A DNA stretch of 64,000 bases from Caldilineaceae bacterium (lineage in GTDB: Bacteria; Chloroflexota; Anaerolineae; Caldilineales; Caldilineaceae), in the NCBI GenBank assembly GCA_019637695.1, contig JAHBVG010000023.1, positions 19,240 to 83,239 of the forward strand. Reading direction: 5' to 3'. A program made the position numbers and the translations under genes. Every line of letters begins with the position of its first letter. Position 1 is the first letter of the stretch. A model generated the notes under the pieces. The model was not told the DNA's origin. It ran no database searches and saw only the letters and a program-made list of their open reading frames with translations. Below, piece by piece: positions 43,350-51,522 of this stretch.

Positions 43350-44137
43350 GGCTGATCGGGACGGGTGGCAAGCTGCATAAACGCTTCCGGGTCACGCTTA
43401 ACATGGGCCACATAGCCGTTTATAAAAACCTTTTGCAATTCAGAATCCAAAGCAACTTCATGCGCCACACGGGTAGCGGTATGTTCGGCCAGGGTAAAGA
43501 GATCGCCACTTTGCCATAGGGAGCGCAACTGAGATTGACTATACTGACTCAACAGGAACTGCGTGGCAAACCCGCTCGTAATCAGCAGCAGCAGCGTTTG
43601 GTTGCCCTGGCCGCCAAACGCCATTGCGCCGCTTGTGTCAAGATGCAGATCCGTCGGATCTGAAATGCGGGGCAGTAGCTCCCAGTAATCTTGCAGCGCC
43701 CATTCCACCCCCTCGGCGTCGTCTAGATCCAGCCGCTCCACCAACGGACGCACTAGATCGCTCAGCCATTGTCCCAGCCGCGCCCGCCATGACGGACGGG
43801 GCGCAGGCGGCGGCTCGGCAAAAGGTTGTCCCACCCCCGCTTCCATCTCCGCCAGATCATCGAGTAGATCGGCATAGTCCCCAGCGCAGGTCTCGCACAC
43901 ATCCAGGTGCGCCACTTCCTCTGGGAAAAGCGCGGCCACACGAGCGCCACGTTGGGCTGCCACCGCCAGTTCGGGTAGCCTTTCCTGGCAACGCTGATGC
44001 GCTTCTTCGTCAAATCCTGTGCTGAGCAGGGCATGGGCCAATCGCCGCAAGCGTCGCACGCTGTCGTTGGCTAGCGGTGTATCGGTCGAATTCAATACCT
44101 GGCGTAATTGTTCCAGTGGATCTGCGGAATCGGACAT
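43346..44137 (-). CDS. Anti-sigma-like zinc-finger protein
   Basis: The 263-residue gene starts after AAGGAGCC. The middle region HLDVCETCAGDYADLLDDLAEME (about 73-95) has the His-x3-Cys-x2-Cys arrangement of zinc-binding anti-sigma factors (ZAS type). No membrane segment is present, so it would be cytoplasmic or bound to a partner. The C-terminal half has DLHLDTSGAMAFGGQGNQ, followed by helices. Directly upstream, transcribed in the same direction, lies the sigma-like gene, which strongly suggests a sigma/anti-sigma pair. The function is inferred from the Cys motif and from position. Confidence 0.65.
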   Translation of the reverse strand: MSDSADPLEQLRQVLNSTDTPLANDSVRRLRRLAHALLSTGFDEEAHQRCQERLPELAVAAQRGARVAALFPEEVAHLDVCETCAGDYADLLDDLAEMEAGVGQPFAEPPPAPRPSWRARLGQWLSDLVRPLVERLDLDDAEGVEWALQDYWELLPRISDPTDLHLDTSGAMAFGGQGNQTLLLLITSGFATQFLLSQYSQSQLRSLWQSGDLFTLAEHTATRVAHEVALDSELQKVFINGYVAHVKRDPEAFMQLATRPDQP

Positions 44138-44151
44138 GGCATAGGCTCCTT

Positions 44152-44178
44152 GTAGTGCGGAGTGGCACTCCGTTCTAC
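44152..44178. repeat. Dispersed palindrome, copy 3
   Basis: GTAGTGCGGAGTGGCACTCC plus GTTCTAC forms a 27-base imperfect palindrome. The inner arms GCGGAGTG/CACTCCG are complementary, and the outer GTAG and CTAC ends pair. It lies between the sigma gene stop and the anti-sigma start. Confidence 0.7.
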
Positions 44179-44179
44179 G

Positions 44180-45028
44180 TTAGTGCTGCACACAGGAAAT
44201 CAACTCGTGAATTGCATCCCGGCAGACCTCTTTCCGTAGCTTTTCCAGCGCGCGAGATTTGTAAGTGAAGACGTGGCTGGTCTTGATCGATTTTCCAGGC
44301 AGTGCAGCAGAAAGCAGCCAGGCAATCTCGTTCGGATTGAGTTCAATGCAGAACTCTGCGATGATGGTGAATGACTTTTTCCAATCCTTCAGACAGCGGT
44401 GCAGGCTCTCGATCAGCAAGGTCTGGCTAACGCAGCGCTCAACCTGCGCCCGGACTGGTCGAAACATCTCTCCCTGATTTACCAGCATTTCTAGAAAGCT
44501 CGCACCGTTTTTCTCGTCCTCGTCATCATTGAGCCGGGGCAGATCACTCTCTGTGATCTCGTGACCAGCAATACGCCGGTCTTTCTTCAACATGCGCCCG
44601 ATCTCCCAGCCTAAATCTCTGGTAAACAGAGCAAGAAATGACCCCGGATCGCGGAGGCGGTCACGTCGCCGCCAGACGTTGTCCACTGATTTTAGTATGA
44701 CTTCCTCTGCCCAATCGCGCCGACCACAGCGTGTTCGTGCTACATGCCAGCCGTAGGCGATCAGCTCCTCCTGTGCGCGGTTTTGGATGCGTTCTGCGTG
44801 CTGCGGCGCGGCATGGAGCAGGTAACAATATTCGTGTGTAGTGGCCTGCCGAATTGTTTCCGCATCCATCCGCCGCTGCTCTTCCCGTTGCCAATCCTGC
44901 ACTCGCGCCCACACCTTGTCCACAAAGGTTTCGCCAGGGGCAAAGAAGGCAGTTTCATCGGCCAATCGCCAATCTCGTCGCTCCAATTTCGTCCGCACGA
45001 TGATTGCCAGGTCTTGAGGAGGGTGCAT
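44180..45028 (-). CDS. Sigma-70-family (ECF-like) sigma factor
   Basis: The start at 45028 (GGAG upstream, MHPPQDLAII) is preferred to the frame start at 45229. The product (282 residues) has an N-terminal helical part. A region-2-like stretch follows (RRDWAEEVILKSVDNVWRRRDRLRDPGSFLALFTRDLG, about 105-145), typical of sigma region 2 with its Trp-rich DNA-melting helix. The C-terminal helices end in SIKTSHVFTYKSRALEKLRKEV, a region-4-like helix-turn-helix. The sequence is divergent, so the subclass is uncertain. It is followed by the anti-sigma-like gene and faces the FtsK/WXG cluster, which it may control. Confidence 0.7.
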   Translation of the reverse strand: MHPPQDLAIIVRTKLERRDWRLADETAFFAPGETFVDKVWARVQDWQREEQRRMDAETIRQATTHEYCYLLHAAPQHAERIQNRAQEELIAYGWHVARTRCGRRDWAEEVILKSVDNVWRRRDRLRDPGSFLALFTRDLGWEIGRMLKKDRRIAGHEITESDLPRLNDDEDEKNGASFLEMLVNQGEMFRPVRAQVERCVSQTLLIESLHRCLKDWKKSFTIIAEFCIELNPNEIAWLLSAALPGKSIKTSHVFTYKSRALEKLRKEVCRDAIHELISCVQH

Positions 45029-45062
45029 GGGCTTCGCTCCGCGAGGTGGTGGATGAACGGTA

Positions 45063-45108
45063 GTGAGCAATTGTTCACTGGTGTCTGAAAGTGTACTGAG
45101 AGTCTCAG
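45063..45108. promoter_or_regulatory. Two palindromes in the sigma/FtsK divergent region
   Basis: GTGAGCAATTGTTCAC (45063-45078) is symmetric at 14 of 16 positions, and CTGAGAGTCTCAG (45096-45108) is a perfect 13-base palindrome. Both lie in the 212 bases between the sigma gene and the FtsK gene start (45241, ribosome binding site AAAGGAGAGG). They are candidate operators for divergent control. Confidence 0.45.
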
Positions 45109-45939
45109 AACAAGTCAACATCAAAATCAAGAAAGAGAGAGTCCTGATAGAAGGATGAGAGCATAATGAGACCTTTCGACAAGCGCAACGTGATATTCTG
45201 ACCTTGAGCTTCCGTTGACAACACGACAAAGGAGAGGGGCATGTTTGGCAAAGAAAAAATTCCTGGTATTCAGGCAGAGATTGCGGAACTACAGATAAAA
45301 CTGCAACAGAGTCAGAACCGTGCAGCCTCGTTGTTGCGCCATGCGGAGCAGCAGGCTAGCCAGCTTGATGAGCATTACCAGCCTTTGTTGCGAGACAGCC
45401 TAGCCACGGCGCAGGACGTACGGGAAGAACAACCGCCAGCCTGGGTGGCAGGCTGGCATGAGATGGAACGATGGGAGAGATGGCAGGCAGCCGCGGCGCT
45501 TGAACCGCCCTACCTGCGCATTGGTGATTTGGCTGAACAGCGCAACGGCAACCATACCCTCGCCCCAGGATTTATTCCCTTCATCGGCCAGAACCGCACG
45601 GTGATCATTCAGACCAACAACCAAACCAGCGACCAGGGGTTACAATTGTTGCAATCGTTGGTCATACGCACAGCCTTGCTGCTACCCCACCAGGCCCGCT
45701 ACACGTTAGTGGATCCAGCGGGGGCGGGGCGTGCTTTCCCCATGCGCCGCTACCTGGCCCAGGTGCGTGAGAACAGCGGTGATGTACGTCGGGATCTTGA
45801 AGGCGTGATAGTGGACATTCAACGCGTGATCGAAACTTACCTCGACGTACAGACCACGTCGTTCGAGAAGGTCTCCCACGCCATTCGCCTCAACGAACCC
45901 TATCAGTTTGTCTTTGCCGCCGACTTCCCCAAAAACTAT

Positions 45940-46997
45940 TAGGACTTACGCAAAAGTGTGAGAATTAGGGATAATAGGCGAATGAACAAACTAACGCACT
46001 GGGATTACTGTCAATTTCTGTTAGTGAGCCAAGTAAATTACACACAGACGTACTTTGCTGAGCAAAGTGAACACTTTAGTCACGACCGAATCAATCGATT
46101 GATGCGAACGCGGCCAAGCTAAGCCGCGAACTGCGGGAAATGGTCAGGTCGGAAGTGTCAGAAAAATGGCTACATCTTGTTGCGGTGATACGGTTTAGAT
46201 AAGAGCCACGCCTTTGCGATTGAAGTGGTCCGTCGCCAGTGGGTGGCAATGCGGGAAACAAGTCATCAAGGAGCATCGGGCTTGACCTGTGTCGATCGAT
46301 ACGGCTCAATTCTGGGTTATCGACTACCGCATCTTTGACCCTGAGCGAGATGGACGTAGCAAACTCGACCATCTGTTGGAGATGTGGCAGGCGATTCTGT
46401 ATGTCGAAAAACTGCCTTTCCGTACGGTATTGTTGAGATAGTTGGTATGCGATATGAAAGGTGATGAAAGCGATTGAGAAAGCTGGCAAGATTTACTATT
46501 GTCCGCTCAAAAGCAATCGTCAGGTCGTGATCTTGACGAAGCCTATCAGCGCGTGGATGCGTTGACCTGGTCTCAGGATGAAATGCAAACAGGCAAACCT
46601 GGTTATCTCAAAGCAGTTCCCCAACGGCCACCAGTTGAAACTGTTCCGGATTGTGCTGTCTACCCAGCACTTTACGGGCTATCATCATCACCCAACGACC
46701 TCTCTCAAGACTCAGCCGATGCTACTCAAGACCGATGTGCCATCCGCTGGAAGATGAGCAGTTTTGCATCAGAGGAAGCCAAGCAGAACGTACCTGGGGT
46801 TGGAATCGTCTCAATGTCGTTCCCAACGCGCTCAACGCAATCACATTGCTTGTGCCATGCTCGTTTGGGTGCGCTTGAATCAAATTGCTCTGCAAACTCA
46901 GAAAACTGTGTATCAAATCAAGCAGGGTCTCTTGGACGACTATATGCGTGCCCAATTGCGTCTCCCGTCTATCTCTATCCGCCCTGCGTAAGTCCTA
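45940..46997 (+). mobile_element. Insertion sequence in the FtsK gene, 1058 bp
   Basis: The terminal inverted repeats TAGGACTTACGCA (45940-45952 and inverted at 46985-46997) are perfect over 13 bases. The direct repeat ACTAT flanks it on both sides (45935-45939 and 46998-47002), giving a 5-bp target duplication. Removing the insert restores the host frame exactly (Lys-Asn-Tyr then Asp-Arg-Arg). The element supplies the TAG that now truncates the host gene. Confidence 0.9.
45981..46990 (+). pseudogene. DDE transposase of the FtsK-inserted IS, frameshifted
   Basis: The first frame gives MNKLTHWDYCQFLLVSQVNY and TYFAEQSEHFSHDRINRLM before a stop at 46122. Later pieces appear in other frames: SHAFAIEVVRRQW, IDYRIFDPERDGRSKLDHLLEMWQAILYVEKLPF, CQCRSQRAQRNHIACAMLVWVRLNQIA and KTVYQIKQGLLDDY. 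They match a transposase family common in cyanobacteria and Chloroflexota, related to the IS4/IS701 groups. At least four frame changes show that it is dead, so the IS itself is old. Confidence 0.75.
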
Positions 46998-49124
46998 ACT
47001 ATGATCGACGTGCCATTGAAGCGCTACAGGCGATTAGCAACACCGGCGGTGTGGCTGGCATCTATCTCTTTATCCATTACAACGCCAACTATGAACTGCC
47101 TCGTGACGTCAGTATGGCTGCCTTTGGCTCCAGCACCTGATCCGGCTGGACAACGAAGTGATCTGGTGCAGGGCTGTTCACCAGTGCTGCGCGGAGCCAG
47201 ATCTGCTCTTCCGGCGCCATCCAGACCAGTAAACCGCCAGAACGAATGATCATTGGCACGGAATGAAAGAGCAACACCGACCGCTGGTGGCGCAGGCTGG
47301 TACCAGCAGATCAATCGAAACACGGATCGGCGCATCCACGGCAGCGACAAAACAGCAGGATCTGGTTTTTGGTGCCGCAAAGGAGCGCCCCTGTGCTGCG
47401 GCATCATTAGGGCTATGACGGCGCCAGGCGATCGAATGTTAGCACCATCAGCGATCGCCGGGTTGACCACCCGCTATAGCCCCGACGAACTGCGCCTTTA
47501 TCTGATTGATGGCAAGGATGGCGTAGAGTTTCAGCCCTACCGCCATCTACCCCACGCCGAAGTGGTGTCGTTGCGATCGTCGCCAGAACTTTCGCGCAGC
47601 GTGCTGGCTGAGTTGGTGGAGGAGAAAGAGCGGCGCAACGATATCTTCACCCGCGCCGGGCTGCGCGACTTTACTGAATATCGCGCCAAAGGGCAACCGT
47701 TGGGCGCGCTGCCCCGCGTCCTGTTGCTGGTAGACGAATATCAGGAACTCTTTGAGGGAGATCGGGATGGCGTCGCTTCCGGTCAACTCTTGCAGCTGGC
47801 CCAACAAGGGCGTAGCGCTGGCATCCACATGTTCCTCGGCTCCCAACATTTTGGCGCCGTGGGCATGCTCAATCGTCAGCAGGTCTTTGACAACTTCCAT
47901 CTGCGCTGTGCCATGCAGATGGCGAATGATGCAGTGCAGGCGCTCACCGAGTTTGGACGCAAAGGTAAAAATTTAATCGCCCAGACCTGTGACCTGCCTG
48001 GCAAGATTGTGATCAACGACCGCAGCGGCGACGATAGCGGCAACTACGCTGGCAAGGTGGCTTTTTTACAGTCAGAACGACTCGATGCGCTGCTCCAGGG
48101 CTTACAGGAGAAGAGCGAAGCTTCCCTACAACGTCTTCCAAGCCCGTGTGATCTTGGGTACGGCCTTAGCCGATCATGCTCGACAATCCCCAGTTTGCCC
48201 ACCTGCTTTCATCGGTGCTGTTAACCCCGCTCCAGGCTTCAGAATCACTGGCGCGCCGTCCCTATGGGATGACGGCTAACTTTGCGCAGGATGGTTCTTG
48301 AAGCAACCGCAGCCTGGCTGGGGCAGGATTTTGATCGCGGACAGGCTATGGCCAATCCTGTGGCATAGTGGTGAAGGCTGCGTGGTCATCGTGGGCGATG
48401 CCAATGCTGAAGCGCTGCGGCATGATGATGGCGTCGATGCGGCTGATCCTGGCCCTCAATAATATACCGCCACTCGCTGTGATCGTGGTTCTGGTATTCC
48501 CGGCACGCAGCGGCACACGCTGCGGACCGTCTGTGAGAAGACACTGCAACCTGCTGGGTTCGACGTGCGCTTCGCACAGAACCCTGGCGAGCTACCGGCG
48601 CTGATCCAGGATCTGGTGGCTGAGATCGAACGGCGGCTTTCCCTCAGCCCAGCACAAGCCAGCCAGGAGCACTGCCATCTACATCACTGCCACCGAGCTG
48701 GATCGGGTGGATGGACTACGCCGCCAGGTAGGCAGCTACGGCATGGCGACGGAATCTGCCCTGGGCGAGCAATTCGCCCGCCTCTACGTGGAAGGGCCGC
48801 CGATGGGCATTCACCTGCTCTTGAGTTTTTCCGGCGTGCGCGCGCTGGCGGGTTGTGGTCGATCCCCGTACCGGGCTAGAGTACTTCCGTCACCGTGTGG
48901 CGGCGGCGCCGAGGATGCCTCGCATACTAATGCGCAGCCGTCTGGCCTCTCGCTTACCTGAATCGATGGTCCCACACCAGTCTGTGCGCTCTAACCAGGC
49001 GTGGAAGTGATGACAACCCAAGTGCACTTCAAACCTTACAACCAAACCGCAGCAAAGAAAGAGCCTTTTGAGGCACAGTTGACCGCGGTGGCGCTCAGTG
49101 GCACACCAGAAAAGGTTTGCTTGC

Positions 49125-49400
49125 ATGAACGGCAATATGGACGAACAGTATGCCCAGATGCGCATCTTCCGCGATGGGTTGATTGGGTTTAACGAACGGC
49201 TGAAGGCTTCAATGCACGATCTACAGGCCAGGCACGACCATATTTCTCCCCACTGGCAGGACGAGATGCGCAAGGAGTACGACAGTCAGTGGGAGCCGCT
49301 GCAAGATGTGATGAAGCGCTACATTGGTCACGAAAGCCGTAGCTACGTCGAGTTTCTCTCTATCAAACTTCACGCACTAGAAAGGTACCTACGTGGCTGA
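49125..49400 (+). CDS. WXG100-like helical hairpin protein 1
   Basis: The 91-residue frame starts at 49125 (weak AAAGG upstream); Met at 49137 is an alternative. It is all helical, with two long helices around HISPHWQDEMRKEYDSQWEPL. The WQD turn sits where WXG100 proteins have Trp-x-Gly. The end YVEFLSIKLHALERYLRG forms the second helix. Its size and its place directly behind the EssC-like ATPase gene suggest an ESX/T7-type secreted or chaperone-like helical hairpin. The last eight bases overlap the next gene, so the two are coupled. The family call is tentative because the canonical Gly is missing. Confidence 0.6.
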   Translation: MNGNMDEQYAQMRIFRDGLIGFNERLKASMHDLQARHDHISPHWQDEMRKEYDSQWEPLQDVMKRYIGHESRSYVEFLSIKLHALERYLRG

Positions 49401-49674
49401 CACCAGAATTCTGCTAGAGGGTCTGATCGAATACCGGGCCAGCCTGTCGCGTCACCTCTCTACGCTGCAAAGCGAGTTCGAGGCGGTGCAGAGTCGCTGG
49501 CAGGTTTTCAGCGCGGTCTACGACGGCGATGCTGCCGATGAGTTCAAATCCTACTGGACCCAGACTGTAGGCCGCTTCAATGAGTACATCACCCGCACCA
49601 CCCGCATTGCCCACATGTTGGACGAACGTATCGACCATCTGCGCGAGGTCAACCGCCGGGAGGGAATTCTCTAA
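49393..49674 (+). CDS. WXG100-like helical hairpin protein 2
   Basis: The 93-residue gene starts with GTG behind GAAAGG. The central turn SAVYDGDAADEFKSYW closely follows the WXG100 consensus (W-x-G-x-A-x3-F-x3-W), with Tyr in place of the first Trp. Flanking helices (about 5-37 and 52-88) complete the hairpin. Such proteins are usually secreted as dimers by FtsK-like ATPases. It overlaps the preceding and following genes (GTGGCTGA and TAATG), so at least three genes are co-translated. The ATPase that would export it is now a pseudogene. Confidence 0.7.
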   Translation: MADTRILLEGLIEYRASLSRHLSTLQSEFEAVQSRWQVFSAVYDGDAADEFKSYWTQTVGRFNEYITRTTRIAHMLDERIDHLREVNRREGIL

Positions 49675-50660
49675 TGGCTACTGCCGATCCACGAATTTTA
49701 TTGGCAGCGCTGGGCGATCTCAAAGCGGAGAGCGAACGCTGGTCGGTGGTGGCCACCGACACAATGGCCGATGCTACCGCCATTCAACGCCAGGCCGTGC
49801 AATCTGCCCAGGATGCCCAGCGTCGCGCCCTACTGGCCCAAACCCAAGCGGAAGATGATCGGGATAGAGTGGAGGCCACCCGGCGTGCCGCCGAAACTCT
49901 CCTTGACCGTTGTCAGGCGGCCAAAGTCAATGCCGACGAAATGCTTGGGCAGTGTCGTATTGCCACCAGTGAAGCCGAAAAAACACTGCATTTCTGGCAA
50001 GAAGAATTAAAAGCAGCGTTGGAATGGCTGGCCCGTGCCCAGGCGCGGCTAGCCCGTGCCCAGGAGGATCTGCGTCAGGCCGAGCGGATGCTGGCAGCGG
50101 CTGAGATGGAGTTGAGCCATGCTCGCAGTCGGCTGGCGGCCTGCCAGAGCAACAAAGAACGCCGCAACTGTAACTCTGAGCGTGCGGCTGTCAACGCAGC
50201 GGCGGCGCACGTAGCAATAGCGAAAGAACAGATTCACCTGGCTCAACTCGAAGTGCAGGCGGCGGAGGAAGAGGTGCGCCAGGCCGAGGCGCGCGTCGCC
50301 TGTTGCCGCAAAGCTGTCGGTCATGCTGAGTCTGCGCTGCGACACGCACGCTCTGTCCAATCCCATGCCGAGACAGCGGTGATCGAAATCGAACGAGCAT
50401 TAGAATACGTGCAGGCCACCTTGGGTTTTCTCGAGCGCGCCGAGGCCGATATCGAACGTGAGGAAGCTGTGGCTGCCGAGATGGTATCCATCGTGCGCGA
50501 GATCCACCACTGGGTGCGCGAGGCCGAACAACAGCGACTCAAGGCGGACGATCTCACCGAAGCAGCCCAGAGGTTGCTGCTCTCCGGTTGCCGTGAACTG
50601 GCACATCGCATGGACCAACTCTACCAGATCAATCGGCCCGCATTGAGCCGCGCCTTATAG
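49674..50660 (+). CDS. Long coiled-coil protein
   Basis: The 328-residue gene starts in the TAATG overlap with the WXG100-like gene. It is almost wholly alpha-helical and rich in Ala, Glu, Gln and Arg, with heptad-like patterns (ARAQARLARAQEDLRQAERMLAAAEMELSHARSRLAAC). Several Cys lie in the helices (AACQSNKERRNC, RVACCRKAV). No enzyme motif or signal peptide is present. In T7SS loci, long helical proteins with an N-terminal hairpin can be substrates (LXG-like) or structural. The first 100 residues (ILLAALGDLKAESERW) might form the hairpin part. The role is unknown. Confidence 0.75.
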   Translation: MATADPRILLAALGDLKAESERWSVVATDTMADATAIQRQAVQSAQDAQRRALLAQTQAEDDRDRVEATRRAAETLLDRCQAAKVNADEMLGQCRIATSEAEKTLHFWQEELKAALEWLARAQARLARAQEDLRQAERMLAAAEMELSHARSRLAACQSNKERRNCNSERAAVNAAAAHVAIAKEQIHLAQLEVQAAEEEVRQAEARVACCRKAVGHAESALRHARSVQSHAETAVIEIERALEYVQATLGFLERAEADIEREEAVAAEMVSIVREIHHWVREAEQQRLKADDLTEAAQRLLLSGCRELAHRMDQLYQINRPALSRAL

Positions 50661-50680
50661 TGCGGAACGAGGCTCCGCAC
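50660..50680. repeat. Dispersed palindrome, copy 4
   Basis: GTGCGGA (50660-50666) and TCCGCAC (50674-50680) form a perfect 7-bp stem with the seven-base loop ACGAGGC. It starts with the last base of the coiled-coil gene's stop codon. Confidence 0.7.
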
Positions 50681-50709
50681 GCTGGACATCGTAACCAAAG
50701 GAGGCCCCT

Positions 50710-51105
50710 ATGGAAGACGTGATCTGGCGCATCACCCGCCAATCGCATGATCTGCAGGATTTGCGCCTGGAGATTCGCGGCTTGTGGGATGATGAAGCCG
50801 CCCGCGAGATCAACAGTCGTCATCTCAACCCACACGAAACTGAAAGCGAGGAACTTCATCATGCGCTAGGACAGCAGCATTTGGCGCTACAAGAAGCCGA
50901 AAATCGACTCAACCAGATCGGTGATCTGGCGCGGCTGGCTTATCAACTGGCTGAGCAGGTTGCACAGATCTTACAAATGATCGACCAGGAGTCCCGCAAT
51001 GCCCATGCCCGTTACGAACAGTACGCGGAAAATCATGCCGCTGCGCGCAGTTTGCTTCCCATCGTCTACGAAGAAATCAAAAAAGCCAACCAAAGCTGTT
51101 CCTGA
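50710..51105 (+). CDS. Helical WXG-like protein 3
   Basis: The 131-residue gene starts after AAAGGAGG. Helix 1 (DVIWRITRQSHDLQDLRLEI) leads into GLWDDEAAREINSRHLNPH. There WDD sits at the turn as in WXG-like proteins, followed by long helices with coiled-coil character (about 50-125). It has no signal peptide. Its place between the coiled-coil gene and a small membrane-protein gene suggests that it belongs to the same apparatus. It could be a third substrate or a subunit. The assignment to the WXG class is by general shape only. Confidence 0.65.
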   Translation: MEDVIWRITRQSHDLQDLRLEIRGLWDDEAAREINSRHLNPHETESEELHHALGQQHLALQEAENRLNQIGDLARLAYQLAEQVAQILQMIDQESRNAHARYEQYAENHAAARSLLPIVYEEIKKANQSCS

Positions 51106-51116
51106 GGAGGGAATCT

Positions 51117-51488
51117 ATGTCGGATCAAAGCATCATTATCGCCCCTGAATTTGAATCTCCCGTCGCCGAACGTAACGCCCTCTGGGCTGACTACGACCAC
51201 GCCCAAGGCAACGCCGCCAAACTGCGCACACTACGCGGCCGGGTTCCCCATACGGCGCAGGCAAACTCTCTTGAACCGCTGACGTCCGCAGGCGATATCC
51301 CCAACGAGCTATCCACCGCAGTTCAGAAGCTGGAATCCGAACTGGCGGCGATAGAACGGCTGCAAACCTCAATTCGCAGCAACGAAGACTCTATTCGTGA
51401 GATCGAGGCGCATTATCGCACCATGGTCATGTGGAGTATCATTGCCGTGGTGGTGATCATTGTCATCGTGATCTTGATGCTTCTGTAA
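51117..51488 (+). CDS. Tail-anchored small membrane protein
   Basis: The 123-residue gene starts 11 bases after the preceding stop, with GAGGAGGG upstream. Residues 1-100 are hydrophilic and helical near the end (KLESELAAIERLQTSIRSNEDSIREIEAHY). Residues 102-122 (VMWSIIAVVVIIVIVILMLL) are one strongly hydrophobic helix at the very C-terminus. It is therefore a tail-anchored protein with a cytoplasmic coiled coil, a shape suited to tethering a partner to the membrane. It ends the rightward gene run and meets the leftward giant propeller gene tail to tail. Confidence 0.75.
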   Translation: MSDQSIIIAPEFESPVAERNALWADYDHAQGNAAKLRTLRGRVPHTAQANSLEPLTSAGDIPNELSTAVQKLESELAAIERLQTSIRSNEDSIREIEAHYRTMVMWSIIAVVVIIVIVILMLL

Positions 51489-51495
51489 TCCTCAG

Positions 51496-51522
51496 GTAGT
51501 GCGGACTGTCACTCCGCACTAC
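51496..51522. repeat. Dispersed palindrome, copy 5 (best preserved)
   Basis: GTAGTGCGGA (51496-51505) pairs perfectly with TCCGCACTAC (51513-51522) around CTGTCAC. It lies in the 30-base gap between two convergent genes and probably serves as a bidirectional terminator hairpin in this place. Confidence 0.8.

Larger units (their letters stand above)
45241..49060 (+). pseudogene. FtsK/SpoIIIE (EssC-like) ATPase, IS-disrupted and decayed
   Basis: The 5' part (45241-45939) is intact for 233 residues: a coiled-coil start, then IRTALLLPHQARYTLVDPAGAG and LNEPYQFVFAADFPKNY. An insertion sequence follows. Without it and one target copy, the frame continues DRRAIEALQAISNTGGVAGIYLF. Further on, several frameshifts occur. 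The P-loop, expected as GATGSGKSN near 47415-47441, reads GYDGARRSN. The best preserved block is RYSPDELRLYLIDGKDGVEF to VAFLQSERLDALL (47472-48100) with Walker B VLLLVDEYQEL. A second ATPase-like part (RQVGSYGMATESALGEQFARLYVEGPPMGIHLLL, about 48715-48820) and an end near QVHFKPYN (about 49040) are seen. Such ATPases drive WXG100 export. Confidence 0.8.

Noticed and set aside
46499..47140. Stand-alone gene of 213 codons
   Set aside because: It fuses out-of-frame IS sequence to the downstream FtsK exon-like piece (from 47003) by chance read-through of the IS end.
49010..49192. Separate small gene (MTTQVHFKPYN)
   Set aside because: The motif resembles the C-terminal end of FtsK-like ATPases, so it is read as the tail of the decayed gene; the remainder overlaps the WXG-like gene.
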